Shown here: one piece after another, positions 22,703 through 33,790 of the stretch
How the letters are laid out: every line of letters starts with the position of its first letter
Numbering within the stretch: position 1 is the stretch's first letter
Assembly: GCF_000182925.2 (NCBI RefSeq)
Contig: NC_026504.1
Location: 5,828,001-5,892,000 of the forward strand
Source: Neurospora crassa OR74A
Lineage: Eukaryota; Ascomycota; Sordariomycetes; Sordariales; Sordariaceae
DNA length: 64,000 nt
Reading direction: 5' to 3'
Made by a program: the position numbers and the translations under genes
Notes under the pieces: model-generated
What the model was told of the DNA's origin: nothing
Databases searched by the model: none
Seen by the model: only the letters and a program-made list of their open reading frames with translations

Positions 22703-23069
22703 CTTGACGGTATTTTTTTGTTAAGTGCGGCGTGATGATGGGCAGATAGAGGTAGTTGAAGAAACGTTTTTCTGCGACCAAATGTAAGGTATACCTTTGA
22801 GTGTTTGGGGGGAGAGGGGGGGTGTACTGGGTCTCGTCCCGTCTTGCCCTAACGCGTCAGTCGAAAAGACCCGACGCGTCAAAATTACCTCTACGGACGC
22901 GTACCGCTGGATCTATACAGGTACCCGTTGAAGATAAGGTACATGTACAGCCCTCAGGCACATACCTTTACGTACTTCACTTCCATTACATGCCCTAGAC
23001 TTTTACAGATTTTGAACGGCTGAATCCACCCATACCCGACACACACACAGCGCCTACAGGATCATCACG
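22703..23069. promoter_or_regulatory. Bidirectional promoter with three ACGCGT boxes
   Basis: The 367 bp between two divergent ATGs contain ACGCGT at 22852-22857, 22874-22879 and 22897-22902. ACGCGT is the MluI cell-cycle box bound by MBF (Mbp1-Swi6 type) factors in fungi. Three copies within 51 bp are far more than chance. The middle copy continues as CGTCAAAA, and the short paralog has CGCGTCAAAA at 59488-59497 in its own promoter. I infer G1/S-linked or MBF-like control. Confidence 0.55.
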
Positions 23070-24551
23070 ATGGAGAATACGCTGCTAAGCACTCGCGACT
23101 TGGGACACTCCGAGTTCACGACGACGTGGCGAACGCTGTCGGAGGAACCCACCACCCAACGACCGCTTGTAGGGCCAGAGCAGAAGCTCATGATCCAGGC
23201 TTTGACAGGAGCATACAGCTCCAACTTTAGCCTTTGCATATGTCTGCCTGATGTCATGAAAATCAGCATCAAAAACCCGGCAGTGGTATTGCACAGTACA
23301 GCAAACTCATTGGCTGATGATATCAAAGAGGGCAGAGAAGAATACGCCGTCTTGCTCCACGCCATCCCAACTGGCCTGCGCAACTCTTTGATTCAAGGGA
23401 CACTGGTACATGACTATGTCACAGATTCAGTCAAGTATATCGAAGAGCTAGGCGACCGTGGCACTTTTCCAGGCGTGTATGCTGTTGGCATTGCCTTCCG
23501 CCACCGTTATACAGCTGAACGAGGCGCTTTCCTGAACTATCGGGAGTGCACCCAAGTCATCAGCATCCTTGAAAACTACGCGGCTGCCTACCGCCTGTTG
23601 GCCACCAGTCACGAAGGCTCCCAGTTGCCACCCGAAGCCGAGCAAGTCATCAAAGACGCTCGCGAGCTTGACAAAACCTGTGGATATCCACATGAGGCCG
23701 TTGAAGATGCATCAGCTGGCACTACACTCCACTATCTCCCAACGTACGGTAGTGCAAACATACACAAGCTGGAGGTATTCATCGAATCCTTCAAGAGACG
23801 AGCCAAGGCTCTCCAAAAGCTTGACAACACAGGCAGCGCGTACATGCACCAAGGGCCTCTGTACGTAGGGTGCACTGCAGGTCAAATGTCTGAACGCATG
23901 AAGCAGCACCATTACGAGCCCTCCATGTCCGCCTTGCCAATGAAGAATATGTTCTTGGCCCTGACTATGGGCGCCCTGCTGCAGATTGGGCTCAAGCCCT
24001 ACACTGTTGGAGTGCCCATCCTACCCGTTTGGGTGGGAGAACATCTTCCCTTGGCTGAAAGACTGGTCACCATGCTTGCAAGTTCGCTGATATCCCAAGA
24101 CGGATTCAATGGCATTCAGGCTGGCTCGAAAGCGGGCCAAGACTGCGACGAGGCAGGTCTGTATGTTGCGGAAGAGACAACATACTTTAAAAATAACCTG
24201 GATCGCACATTGGCTGATGCCGATCAATTCTTCACGGATACCGAGGGCGTTGATCACTTGAGGCAGTCTTTGCAGTTTGTCAAGACAGGCGAGCTTGAAC
24301 GCAAGCTCAGTACCATTGAGCTGCTGCTCGGCGAGATGGAGACTAGCACAGCTATGCTCAAGCAGCTGGGGGCGCGATTCCAAATTGGTGCAGAGCTGCG
24401 CCAAGCACAGGAGCGTCATCGGGCCATCATCAAGCAATACAGGTTCAAGCGCACCTTTGTCAAGCTGTTGCGAAGCATGACACGTCGGTTGAACCTTGAT
24501 GACGATACGATCTTTGTGGAGGCTAGCAACCCTTGGCAGACAGAAGATTAG
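23070..24551 (+). CDS. Unknown accessory protein with a weak GIY-YIG-like segment
   Basis: Single exon, 493 aa, ATG at 23070. No family is recognised with confidence. Residues 262-281 (GPLYVGCTAGQMSERMKQHH) resemble the second half of a GIY-YIG nuclease core (Y-V-G, then R and H at suitable spacing). The expected upstream GIY partner at 10-12 residues is missing, so this may be chance. The C-terminal third is helical, with a likely coiled coil around 405-450 and a basic segment (RFKRTFVKLLRSMTRRL). There are no signal peptide or obvious membrane helices. It is transcribed divergently from the coiled-coil gene and is probably co-regulated with it. The tandem array at 24728-25146 follows its 3' end. 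Confidence 0.75.
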   Translation: MENTLLSTRDLGHSEFTTTWRTLSEEPTTQRPLVGPEQKLMIQALTGAYSSNFSLCICLPDVMKISIKNPAVVLHSTANSLADDIKEGREEYAVLLHAIPTGLRNSLIQGTLVHDYVTDSVKYIEELGDRGTFPGVYAVGIAFRHRYTAERGAFLNYRECTQVISILENYAAAYRLLATSHEGSQLPPEAEQVIKDARELDKTCGYPHEAVEDASAGTTLHYLPTYGSANIHKLEVFIESFKRRAKALQKLDNTGSAYMHQGPLYVGCTAGQMSERMKQHHYEPSMSALPMKNMFLALTMGALLQIGLKPYTVGVPILPVWVGEHLPLAERLVTMLASSLISQDGFNGIQAGSKAGQDCDEAGLYVAEETTYFKNNLDRTLADADQFFTDTEGVDHLRQSLQFVKTGELERKLSTIELLLGEMETSTAMLKQLGARFQIGAELRQAQERHRAIIKQYRFKRTFVKLLRSMTRRLNLDDDTIFVEASNPWQTED

Positions 24552-24727
24552 CACACCTATGTAGTTTGAATTGAAATAGAGTGTGTGCTTAACTTCGACC
24601 AAAAAGTGCAAGTGTCTGAGTGAAACAGTATGCCGTACTTTGCATATCGCGTAATGTCTAATTGAAATAATCTTTCGTACTTGGTATATCGAGTAATATC
24701 GGTTGTTATGCGTGTTACTTTGAAGGA

Positions 24728-25146
24728 CGTCGGCAAACTGTCGTATGCAGCTAGTGTTCGCCGGGCACAAACTGTTAAATACTAGAACCGAGCACAAACT
24801 CGCATGTACAGCGGTTGTCCACCGGGCACAAACTGTAATATATAAGGACCGAGTACAAATTTTCGTATACAGCGGGCATTCGCCGGGCACAAACTATTAA
24901 ATACTAGGACCGAGTACAAACTCGCGTGTATAGCGGTTGTTCACCGGGCACAAACTGTAATATATACTCTAAGGACCGAGCACAAACTGTCGTATGCAGC
25001 TGGTGTTCGCCGGGCACAAACTGTTAAATACTAGAACCGAGCACAAACTCTCGTATGCAGCGGGTCTTTACCGGGCACAAACTGTAATATATAAGGACTA
25101 AGCACAAACTCTAGTGTATAGCTAGTGTTCGCCGGGCACAAACCAC
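24728..25146. repeat. Tandem array of ~61-bp units in alternating A/B types
   Basis: About seven units each contain two copies of a GCACAAAC-like motif (CCGGGCACAAACTG and CCGAGCACAAACTC). Unit tails alternate between GTTAAATACTAGAAC and GTAATATATAAGGAC, so the true higher-order period is about 122 bp. One unit has a short insertion (near 24960). The array is cut off at about 25146 by the DNA transposon, and one more unit resumes at 37517-37560. Confidence 0.85.
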
Positions 25147-25164
25147 CTAGAATGTAGAAACATT

Positions 25165-25265
25165 ACCGTAGCGGGAAATCCCCCATTATATCTAGGCTAG
25201 AGGGGGGTGACCTAAGCTAGAAAAATCACCTAGCCTAAGTGTGGTACCTAGCCTAGTCAAAACAC
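25165..25265 (+). repeat. Left terminal region of the DNA transposon with CTAG-rich subterminal repeats
   Basis: It begins near AGCGGGAAAT, followed by CTAGGCTAGAGGGGGG, GACCTAAGCTAG and two clear CACCTAGCCTA(G) or TACCTAGCCTAG repeats. It pairs in inverted orientation with 37400-37512. Confidence 0.65.
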
Positions 25266-26539
25266 CTAGCCTAGTCAACCAAGGAAGGGCTTTAATTAGT
25301 TTATATTTAATATCGGAATTAGGCGCTATAAGACTTCGCTAAAGCATTTGAAGTCTAGCAGTTTATTACAACAGGCGATATTAAATATACGGACCACTAT
25401 AAGAAAGCCCCTAAGTATAATTACCAATATTAATAATGCAGCAATCGCTTACAGAGACCACATTCAAACGCACGGACTATAAATGCAATTAATTACTTAT
25501 AAGCTAATGCTCTTAATACTAAATGTATTGCGCCGATATACTAAGTGCGTATAGTGCCCGGCATACCCAATTAATTTATCTCCGAATTTATAATTAAAGC
25601 TATTACGAAATTACAATACTATAATAATAAAAATATTTAGACAATCCGTTTATTTCCTATTTATATTATAAAAATATAAAACATTGGAATCGGATTTTAT
25701 CGCTATTATACATCGCTATAATTCTATATAATCCGGATATAGTAGTAAATATATACAATTCCCGTTAAAATCCTAATTGTCTTAGTAATAGTAATTATAA
25801 TAAATATAATAATTATAAATAATAATATTCTACTACTATTAATAGAAATTAATAGTATTAATTAATTTATCTATAATAGAGGACATAAATATAGTTTAAA
25901 TGTAGCTAGTACGGTAATAAGCAATACGCTCTTTATAGAAATTAATAGGGTCGATTAATTCATTTATAAATAGATACTCCTCGAAGTCGAAATTATTATA
26001 ATAATTGTTAAACGGAGAACTACTACAGCCACCCTACTTACTACGCCTAATTATTCTTCGGCCGCCTCTAGTATAGCCGGTTAATATATTTACAAACGGG
26101 CTATTGTTAGCGGTAGTGCTAAATAGAGTACTAAATAGGGTACTAGAACTACTAACAGTAGCGGCTATATATAATTAGGACTGGGTACCAATACGGTTTA
26201 GGTTGGGAGTAGCCGATACCTAGCTAGCTCTAAGTGAACCGCGGGTAGATCTAGTCCTTCTAAGTATATTAATTGCAATAAACGCTAGGGCTAGGGTAGA
26301 CTCTTAAGACTAACTAATATTTCGAGCTCTTAATACAGTAATTTCCCTAGCGAAGGACGGTTTGGAATAAAGCTTTCTAGGCGGAATATTCGTTTCAACA
26401 TTAGAAATATTAATAGCTAATAAAGGGAGGGGTAATAGCTTAGTCGGATTCGGTTAGTATTCGAACGGCTTTATAAGCGAAATTATTTTAAGGGTATTAA
26501 GAACGATAGTTAGTTACTAAAATAGTTTTAGAAGGGAGC

Positions 26540-27060
26540 GTAGCGGTAATTCCGGTAGTAGAAATAACTCGAAGGACTCGGCAGCCTTTATAGTACGAAG
26601 ATAAATAGACTCCTTATCCTCTTTCTTCTTAACTTCTTCTATAGTACGAATAATACGCATAGTAACCTCCTACTCTTACTTCTTAGCCTCTTCTACAATA
26701 CAAATAGTACGAATAATAGTAGCCTCCTCCTTTTTTTTCTTCGCTTCTTCTATAGTACGAGCAGTAGTAGCCTCCTCCTCTTTCTTCTTAGTCTCTTACA
26801 TTATAACTTCCATTATAGTACAAAGACGGGTAATATTTTCTTTCTTCCGTACCTCCTCTATAGTACGAAAACAGGCAACTTCCTCCTCTTTCTTCTTTAC
26901 TTCCTCTATAGCGCGAAAACGGGTAGCCTCCTCTTCCTTCTTCTTTACTTCCTCTATAGCACAAAGACGGGTAGCTTCCTACTTTTTAAAAAGATAATAC
27001 TACTTAATTACCTTCTTAATATTCTCCTTTTTAGCCTCTACCTTATAACGGCGTCTCTCG
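26540..27060 (-). repeat. Degraded repeats from a Glu/Lys-rich gene inside the DNA transposon
   Basis: About seven or eight units of 50-60 bp on the plus strand read CTTCTTCTATAGTACGA.., that is, pyrimidine-rich blocks. On the minus strand these are GAG/AAG/GAA-rich and would have encoded a Glu/Lys-rich repetitive, probably coiled-coil segment. Stops interrupt it. It is likely a second gene or cargo of the transposon on the minus strand. Confidence 0.45.
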
Positions 27061-28061
27061 GCCTCCGCAATTTCTTCTTATTTATAGATACACTCCTACT
27101 TAACTTTATTATCTTCCTATTTTTAATAAATCTTAGTTACTACGCCGTTAAAGAATTCTAATTTATATTACTAAATTAGATAATTATTATCGGCCGTATC
27201 GCCTACTATTTTAAAATTTATAAAAAAATCGAAATATTCGTTAGGTAAATTCGGGTCGGTTCGTATATTAGCTAGCGCTTTAATATAGAAGCTTTTATAA
27301 TCGTTTTAAATAATTTAGGGAAGTAGGGTTAATTTTCTAAGCAATAAAGGCGATAGGGTTAATAGGGGCGGTAAGGTTAGTTAGAGAAGTCGTTATACAA
27401 GGGTTTATATAGCCTTCCATCGGCTATTCTAATATTCGAATATTATATAACTAATTTTATTATACTCTATATATAATTTATTTAATATATACTATCTTCC
27501 TATTTAAATAAGTATTTTTTCAATCTTATAAAAATTTAATACAATAGCATTACAAATATTATACTATATACTATAGCAGGCGGTAAATATATAGAGGGGT
27601 AACTATATAATTATCTATTTATTAATAATAGGAGGTAAAAGTACGAGAGGCAATATAACTTTAGGCGAAAACGGGGCCTTAAGCAATATTAATTTAGGCG
27701 GAAACAGGGCTTTAAGCAGCGATTTAGCTTTAAATAATACTAATTTAAACGAAGGGGGTACAGTAGTTTCTTCGATAATAGGGGATAGTTTTTTATCTAC
27801 TAGATCGGGGATTAGCTCTATTATAGCCGGTTCGGTAATAAGTAGTCCGTTTTTTCTTAATTCTACTTACGCCCACGCCTTATATTCAGGCATAATCATA
27901 TATTTGAAATAATATAATTTATCCAGTACTAGAATAAACATCTTCGCAGTATTATTATATACATTACAAAAGTCTAACTCCACTATAGGCGAAATAGACA
28001 TTAGCTATTTACAAAAAATATCTATATCCTTAAAATTAATAAATTTATTATACAAATTGGT

Positions 28062-28146
28062 CGGGACCGGGGCGGTTAGGGCAATTAGGGCTAGGGCGAT
28101 TAGGGCCGGGGCAATTAGGGCCGGGGCAATTAGGGCCGGGGTAATT
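28062..28146. repeat. Short minisatellite (GGGGCAATTAGGGCC-like, 15 bp) inside the DNA transposon
   Basis: Five or so imperfect copies of GGGCAATTAGGGCCG lie in tandem. They produce an apparent Ala-Ile-Arg repeat in one frame and a Leu-Ile-Ala repeat on the other strand. I regard the frame (28005-28488) as a by-product of the repeat, not a gene. Confidence 0.6.
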
Positions 28147-31100
28147 AGGGAGGATAAATTGGATTCCAATTGGGAAGAGACTTCAACAATAGGCTTCTCG
28201 ATAATAGGAAACTCTATAGCCAATATTACCGTTAATTTATATAATCTAAAGCTAGGAGGAGGTACTAGAATTTCTTTAATTATTTTCTTAATAAATTCTA
28301 CACTAGGGGTAACCTTAGGTTTCAGCGGCAGTAGCAGTAATTTAAATAATAGAATTAATATAATCTTCAATTTAAGCGGTATAGCCGGCGGAGTTGGGCC
28401 TATTACATACGGGTTATTCTTTAAATATTATATATATTATTATAATTATATAAAAAATTCGTTAAAATTATCGGACGTTTCGCAATAAACTCCAATATAG
28501 TTACATAGAGTATTCACTTAAATTACAATCTCTAGGAGGCTTTCTTACTCTCTTATTTATTTAATTAAATATATTCCCTATATATTTATTATAAACTATC
28601 CTTATAGAGGCTACAATAGTCGTTTCTTTACGGATATTATTTTTAGCGGTAATTTAGTACGTATGCATTTGGGAGGTTATTTAATATCTAACAACGAATT
28701 AGAAATAGGCGCTACGGAAGTAAGCAATACGAATATATTCGATTTCTCTTTCTCCAATTTGTCGGCGGTTAATTTATTTAGTTTGACTTAAATCCTAAGA
28801 GTAGTAAAAATATTAAACGGATCGGTAGTAGTAGTACCCTTTAATTTTAATAATACATTATAAATATCTTTATTTAGTATCTCGTTTAGTAATATAACTA
28901 AAATAAGCTTATTTTCTTTATTTAACGAATTGCCGGATACTAGCAATGTAGGGGGCGGGGGGGAATCGGTTATTTATTACTAGTATATTATAGGGTCAAA
29001 TACTTTCTCTACAAGTGTAATTACAATAGGTTAATGCTATTTAAATATATTAATTTCAATTTAGCTAAATGCGGGGTATATATATATTTTATTAAAGTTA
29101 GTATTATATTTATTTCGATATTTTTCGTCTTAATACTAATCGGTTAATTTAAATACCTATTTAATATTGCCACAATTAGTATTAATTATATAACGCCGCT
29201 TAACTATATATATTTTAGCAACCCGACGGATTAGAATATAGAAGAATATCTTTAAATAAAAGTAGGGAAGTTTAGACCAATCAGCGAAATTATTATCCTA
29301 ATTAAAGTAATCGGTAATATAGGAGAAGATATATTTGTAGAGCACCCTATCTAATTAAGCGTAAACCTATTTTTTAATATACTTAATATTTTTATTTTTA
29401 AAATAATTATTTTAATCTTTAATAGCAAAGTTAGCGTAATTTTTATTAAAACGGAAATCCTCTTTATAGTCCCTAGTCCAACCTATAACTAATTTATATA
29501 TCCGCTTCTATAGTAGCTCTTATTTTATAATATTAGCGCTTTAATTATAGTAATTATATAACTTCTAGAACCGTTTAGATAATATAGAAATCTCGGGGAA
29601 GTTCTTACGCACAATATATACCGAGAGGTCACTTGAGTAAAAGACGAAGTGGGCCTTACGGTTGAGAATATTTAATTTATTCTTTATTTTAGTTATTTCA
29701 TCGGCAATAGGGGGGTTCGGATCGGGTTACTATATAATATTAGTAAATCGAATATTATACGTAAAAGTCTACCGAAAGTTTGCGCGCTTAAACGAAAGGA
29801 ATTCAATCGGATAAATTTTATTTAATTCCTTACTAAATATTAATTATTATATCAAATATAATTATTAAAATAGACTTCCACTTACTTAATTACAGCTTTC
29901 TCTCTCTTACCTTATAGAATTAATCCGTTTACTAATACTTTGTACAGTAACAGTAATATTAATATACACGGCTTAAATTATCGAAATCTAAATAAACCGT
30001 AGGTTATAGACAACTACCCCTCCGATACACCTATCGGCGGCTGTATTAGTATACCTATACTACCGGTAGCGGTATTAATAGCAGGGGAATTATAAACAGG
30101 TTAGCTCTATTCTTAAATATAAATATTTATATTAATATCTATTAATTAATTGTATATAATAATTTAGATAATATATATCTATAGTCGTAGACTCCCTAGG
30201 TACTACGCTTCGCCGGGATTTACGCTTAGTACTACCAGCGCCTCCTTTAGTACACGATAGCGGTAGAGGGCCTACATCTTTATTATAATCTACTATCCTA
30301 TTATACTATATTGCGACAATAAGATATAGATTAGTATAGTTATACTATACTACAACAATAAATTCTATTGCGGTTATACTAATATAGTAAAGTTATAATA
30401 CGGGAGGTAGAAGATTTAACAACGGAGTAAAGATTTTATTTCTATAGAGGGGTAATTTAGTACTTTTATACTTTAGTAAATAGCTATTTTAGTAAATATA
30501 TTTTCGCTATTTACTTAGTACCTTACTAAGCCCGGGTATAGTAAATAATAATATAGGTTAAATAGATTATACTTTACGCGATTAACGAAGTAGATGGAGC
30601 GCATTAGTATCTATACGCGGCATTCCTAAATATTTAAAATTAAAATTCTCCGCCGGTCGTTAAATTGTAGAGTTTCTACCTTTAGGTAACCGGTATAGAA
30701 TTATAATAGTTAATATTATACATTTCAACGTCGCTATAAGGAGTATAAAGAATACTAATTCGAAAGTTAAGGACTATTTTAGCGGTAGATTAATACGCTT
30801 TAATATATAAGTATAGTAGAATATTATTAACTAACCCTACAATATTATAGAAGATAATACCTAAGAGTATCTAATTATAAATAATAATATTCTAATAATT
30901 AATATTAAATTGTTACCGGGAGTAGAAGGAGTTGCAGATATCGAATAGCTAGTCGAGTCGATCGAATACAATATTATCGAATACAATATTATTGAATACA
31001 ATATTGCCGATTAAAAAATCGAGGGTACTATCCTTAAGTAGTTAGGTAATATAAGCTCGAATGTACTACTGCTACTAGATAGTAATATATTTGGTTTGGA

Positions 31101-32809
31101 ATCTAGGGAAGAAAGTTAGTTTTGTTCTATTTAGAGTTATATTTATTAGATTTAAATTAATTATTTATAATTCTTATTAACGCCGACGAGTTTAGAGACG
31201 CCGATATTAATAAAGTTATTATTTAAACTATCCAATTAAATATTCTACTCGAGGATATATTAAACGCTGGCGGATATAAGGATTATATTATTATTACGGT
31301 AGATCTATAACCCTTTAACAACAACAACAAAGAGGAGAGTAGGCTAATACTAATATATCCCCAAATAGAAGGCGATACATCGAAGCTCGTTCTTATACAA
31401 TAGAATAAATTTATTAAAATAATAGATTTCGAGGTTATTTGCGCAATATATACCGATTTAATAGGCTTTAATTAAAATAATTAGGAAATATTCCGCGAAA
31501 TATTATTTTTAATTAGAGATAATTTTAGTAATATTCTTAAAATAATATAATTATTACTAAAATAATTATCGACCTTTCAAAAGTATATACGAGACTGTAT
31601 ACCAATAATATATATGTGTGAAGCGGATATACTATTGGATATTCTAAAATTCCTAATATTACTAGTTAACTTTAAATTAAAAGAGCATTATAAGATTAAG
31701 ATTTTACATTAACAATATAATTTGAAGAAAGCGGCGAATACTACAAATAAGGTTACTAAATTTATAGTACAATTAGAAGGGAAGGATAGCGAAGAGGTTC
31801 GTTAATTAGCGAAGGCTATTAATTATATACGAAAAAAGGTAGATAAATTAAAAAAGGACTATAATAAAAAGGAAAATTTCAATTTTAATAATTTATTAAG
31901 ACTAATACTATTAGTAGTTACTACCCCGCTTATATTCTTTAACCTACCTATATTATTTAAAAATATTATTACTTTTAATATTAGTAAGAGAGTATATAGT
32001 AGCTTTAATTATTTCATTAATATACTACGAAAATTCTTCGAATTAGATATATAATTATCTTTAATTTGTACGATATCTAATCAATACATTTATATAATAT
32101 TAGAGGACGGCGAAAAAGGTCCGGTAATTTTTCCTAATAATTAGATTTTTTACCAATATATAAAGGAGCGATGTCTATTGGAATGTAGGATTGTACTAAA
32201 CGACTATATTTATATTAATATATATATCGGTCGAGTATATAGGGTTGGGCTGGACCGTCGTAAAAAACTATATACTACCAATATAGAGTAGTTATATTTG
32301 CGGGTCTAGGAGGTATATAAGTACGGAGCAGTTGGACTCTAAACCTTTAATACCTTTATTAAGTAAGAAATTCGAAAATTAATTCTAATTACTAAATTTA
32401 TATATATTCCTAAATCGATAGTATTTGTATATATTAATATATATACCGATTATTATTACAGCGAAGACTATCGGGATCCTAGTTTTAAACCCGCCTAATT
32501 CCAATTAAATAGTAAACAATAATCTAAATAGTTTATCCTATTCCTAAAGTACAATTTAAAGAATCCTATTATTTAATACCTATAGGATAAGGAGATAGAT
32601 TATTATATAGTTCGTTGTATAATATCGGGTTAAAATATTATCCTTATATGTTATACTAACCCTACTAGAACTAAATTAGAATTTAACTATTTTATTTAGA
32701 ATATATTTGAATATATATAGGATTAAAATCGCAAGGGTTCTATACTTATAATATTATTCCCTTATATTAATTTTATTAATAGCTTCAATATTTTCTATAA
32801 TTCGTATTA

Positions 32810-33790
32810 CTTATTAATAGGGTTCTACTTTATACCAGCGGGTTTAACCATTAATAAACATATACGGCTAAAGAGTATTTTCCTACTTATACTTAGACTT
32901 TATAATTTAAAATTCAGGGATGTAATTAAAATACTTAAAACTATAATTAAATTCGACGAGGGTATAGTTATAGATATTCTAGGAAAAAGCAAAATTATAT
33001 TGTATGTTTTTGCTATATGTTATACCGGAGATATACCATAATAAGCGGAAAATTATAATTTTAAAGGACCGTGGGGTATTAAATTCTATCGATACTACTT
33101 TATTTTAAACTAAGTTGGGCGGGTAAATAATAAAGACTCCGATATATAAATTAATTTTAATATTATTATTTACAGCCGTTTTTACTTTTAGGTAATAGAA
33201 ATGCAATAATATATGGCAAGACTAAACCAGTCTAATGCTATAAAGTACAGTACTTAATAGGGATTTAATATTCTATTCCTAATATTAGTCGATTTATTAC
33301 TAGTATTGGATATTATTATAAGCCGCCCCCCTAATATAGCTCATTTTGAATTTAATAGCATTGTACAACTAATTTACGAATTATTCTATAAAATAATACT
33401 AATTACCGCTAGGAAAAGGGAATATACCGTTTTATTACAATTATAGCCTTTCCCGCCTAGATAGTAATATTTATAATTAGTATATAATTATTTTTTTAGT
33501 TAGTAAATAGTAGATTATAGCCGGTAGTTGATTATTAGTCCTACTATATTATTATATTAGCTAAAAAAAGACTATATTAATAAAAAGTTCTATACTTATA
33601 CGGAAGTAGAAACCAGAAGAAATCTAATAGAAATTATTATCGAAACCCTAGTAAAATTTATAAAAAGTATAGTATTACTAATAAGTACGAAAATATTAAG
33701 GTACGACCGTTGCAAATTATTAGATATAATATATAAAGCCCGCCTTATATTCAACCAGCTTTATATATTTACATTTATATTAATTTTAAA
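32810..33790 (+). pseudogene. Tnp2-like transposase remnant
   Basis: On the plus strand, around 32820-33060, a readable stretch includes LTINKHIRLKSIFLL and then KIILYVFAICYTGDIP, followed by a Lys/Gly-rich block. Around 33305-33420 there is SRPPNIAHFEFNS and then ARKREYTVLLQL with PFPP. These match the order I know from Tnp2/Plavaka transposases: the GD(M/I)PQ block, then a PPD.AHSE.(N/K)G block, then a WPFPPGW block. Several TAG/TAA codons stand where CAG/CAA are expected, as RIP produces. Cysteine-rich coding traces around 34.1-34.3 kb may be the downstream part of the same gene. Confidence 0.65.

Noticed and set aside
28005-28488. Open frames with Ala-Ile-Arg and Leu-Ile-Ala repeats inside the AT-rich element
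   Set aside because: Produced by a 15-bp minisatellite in degraded transposon DNA; no start context or homology.
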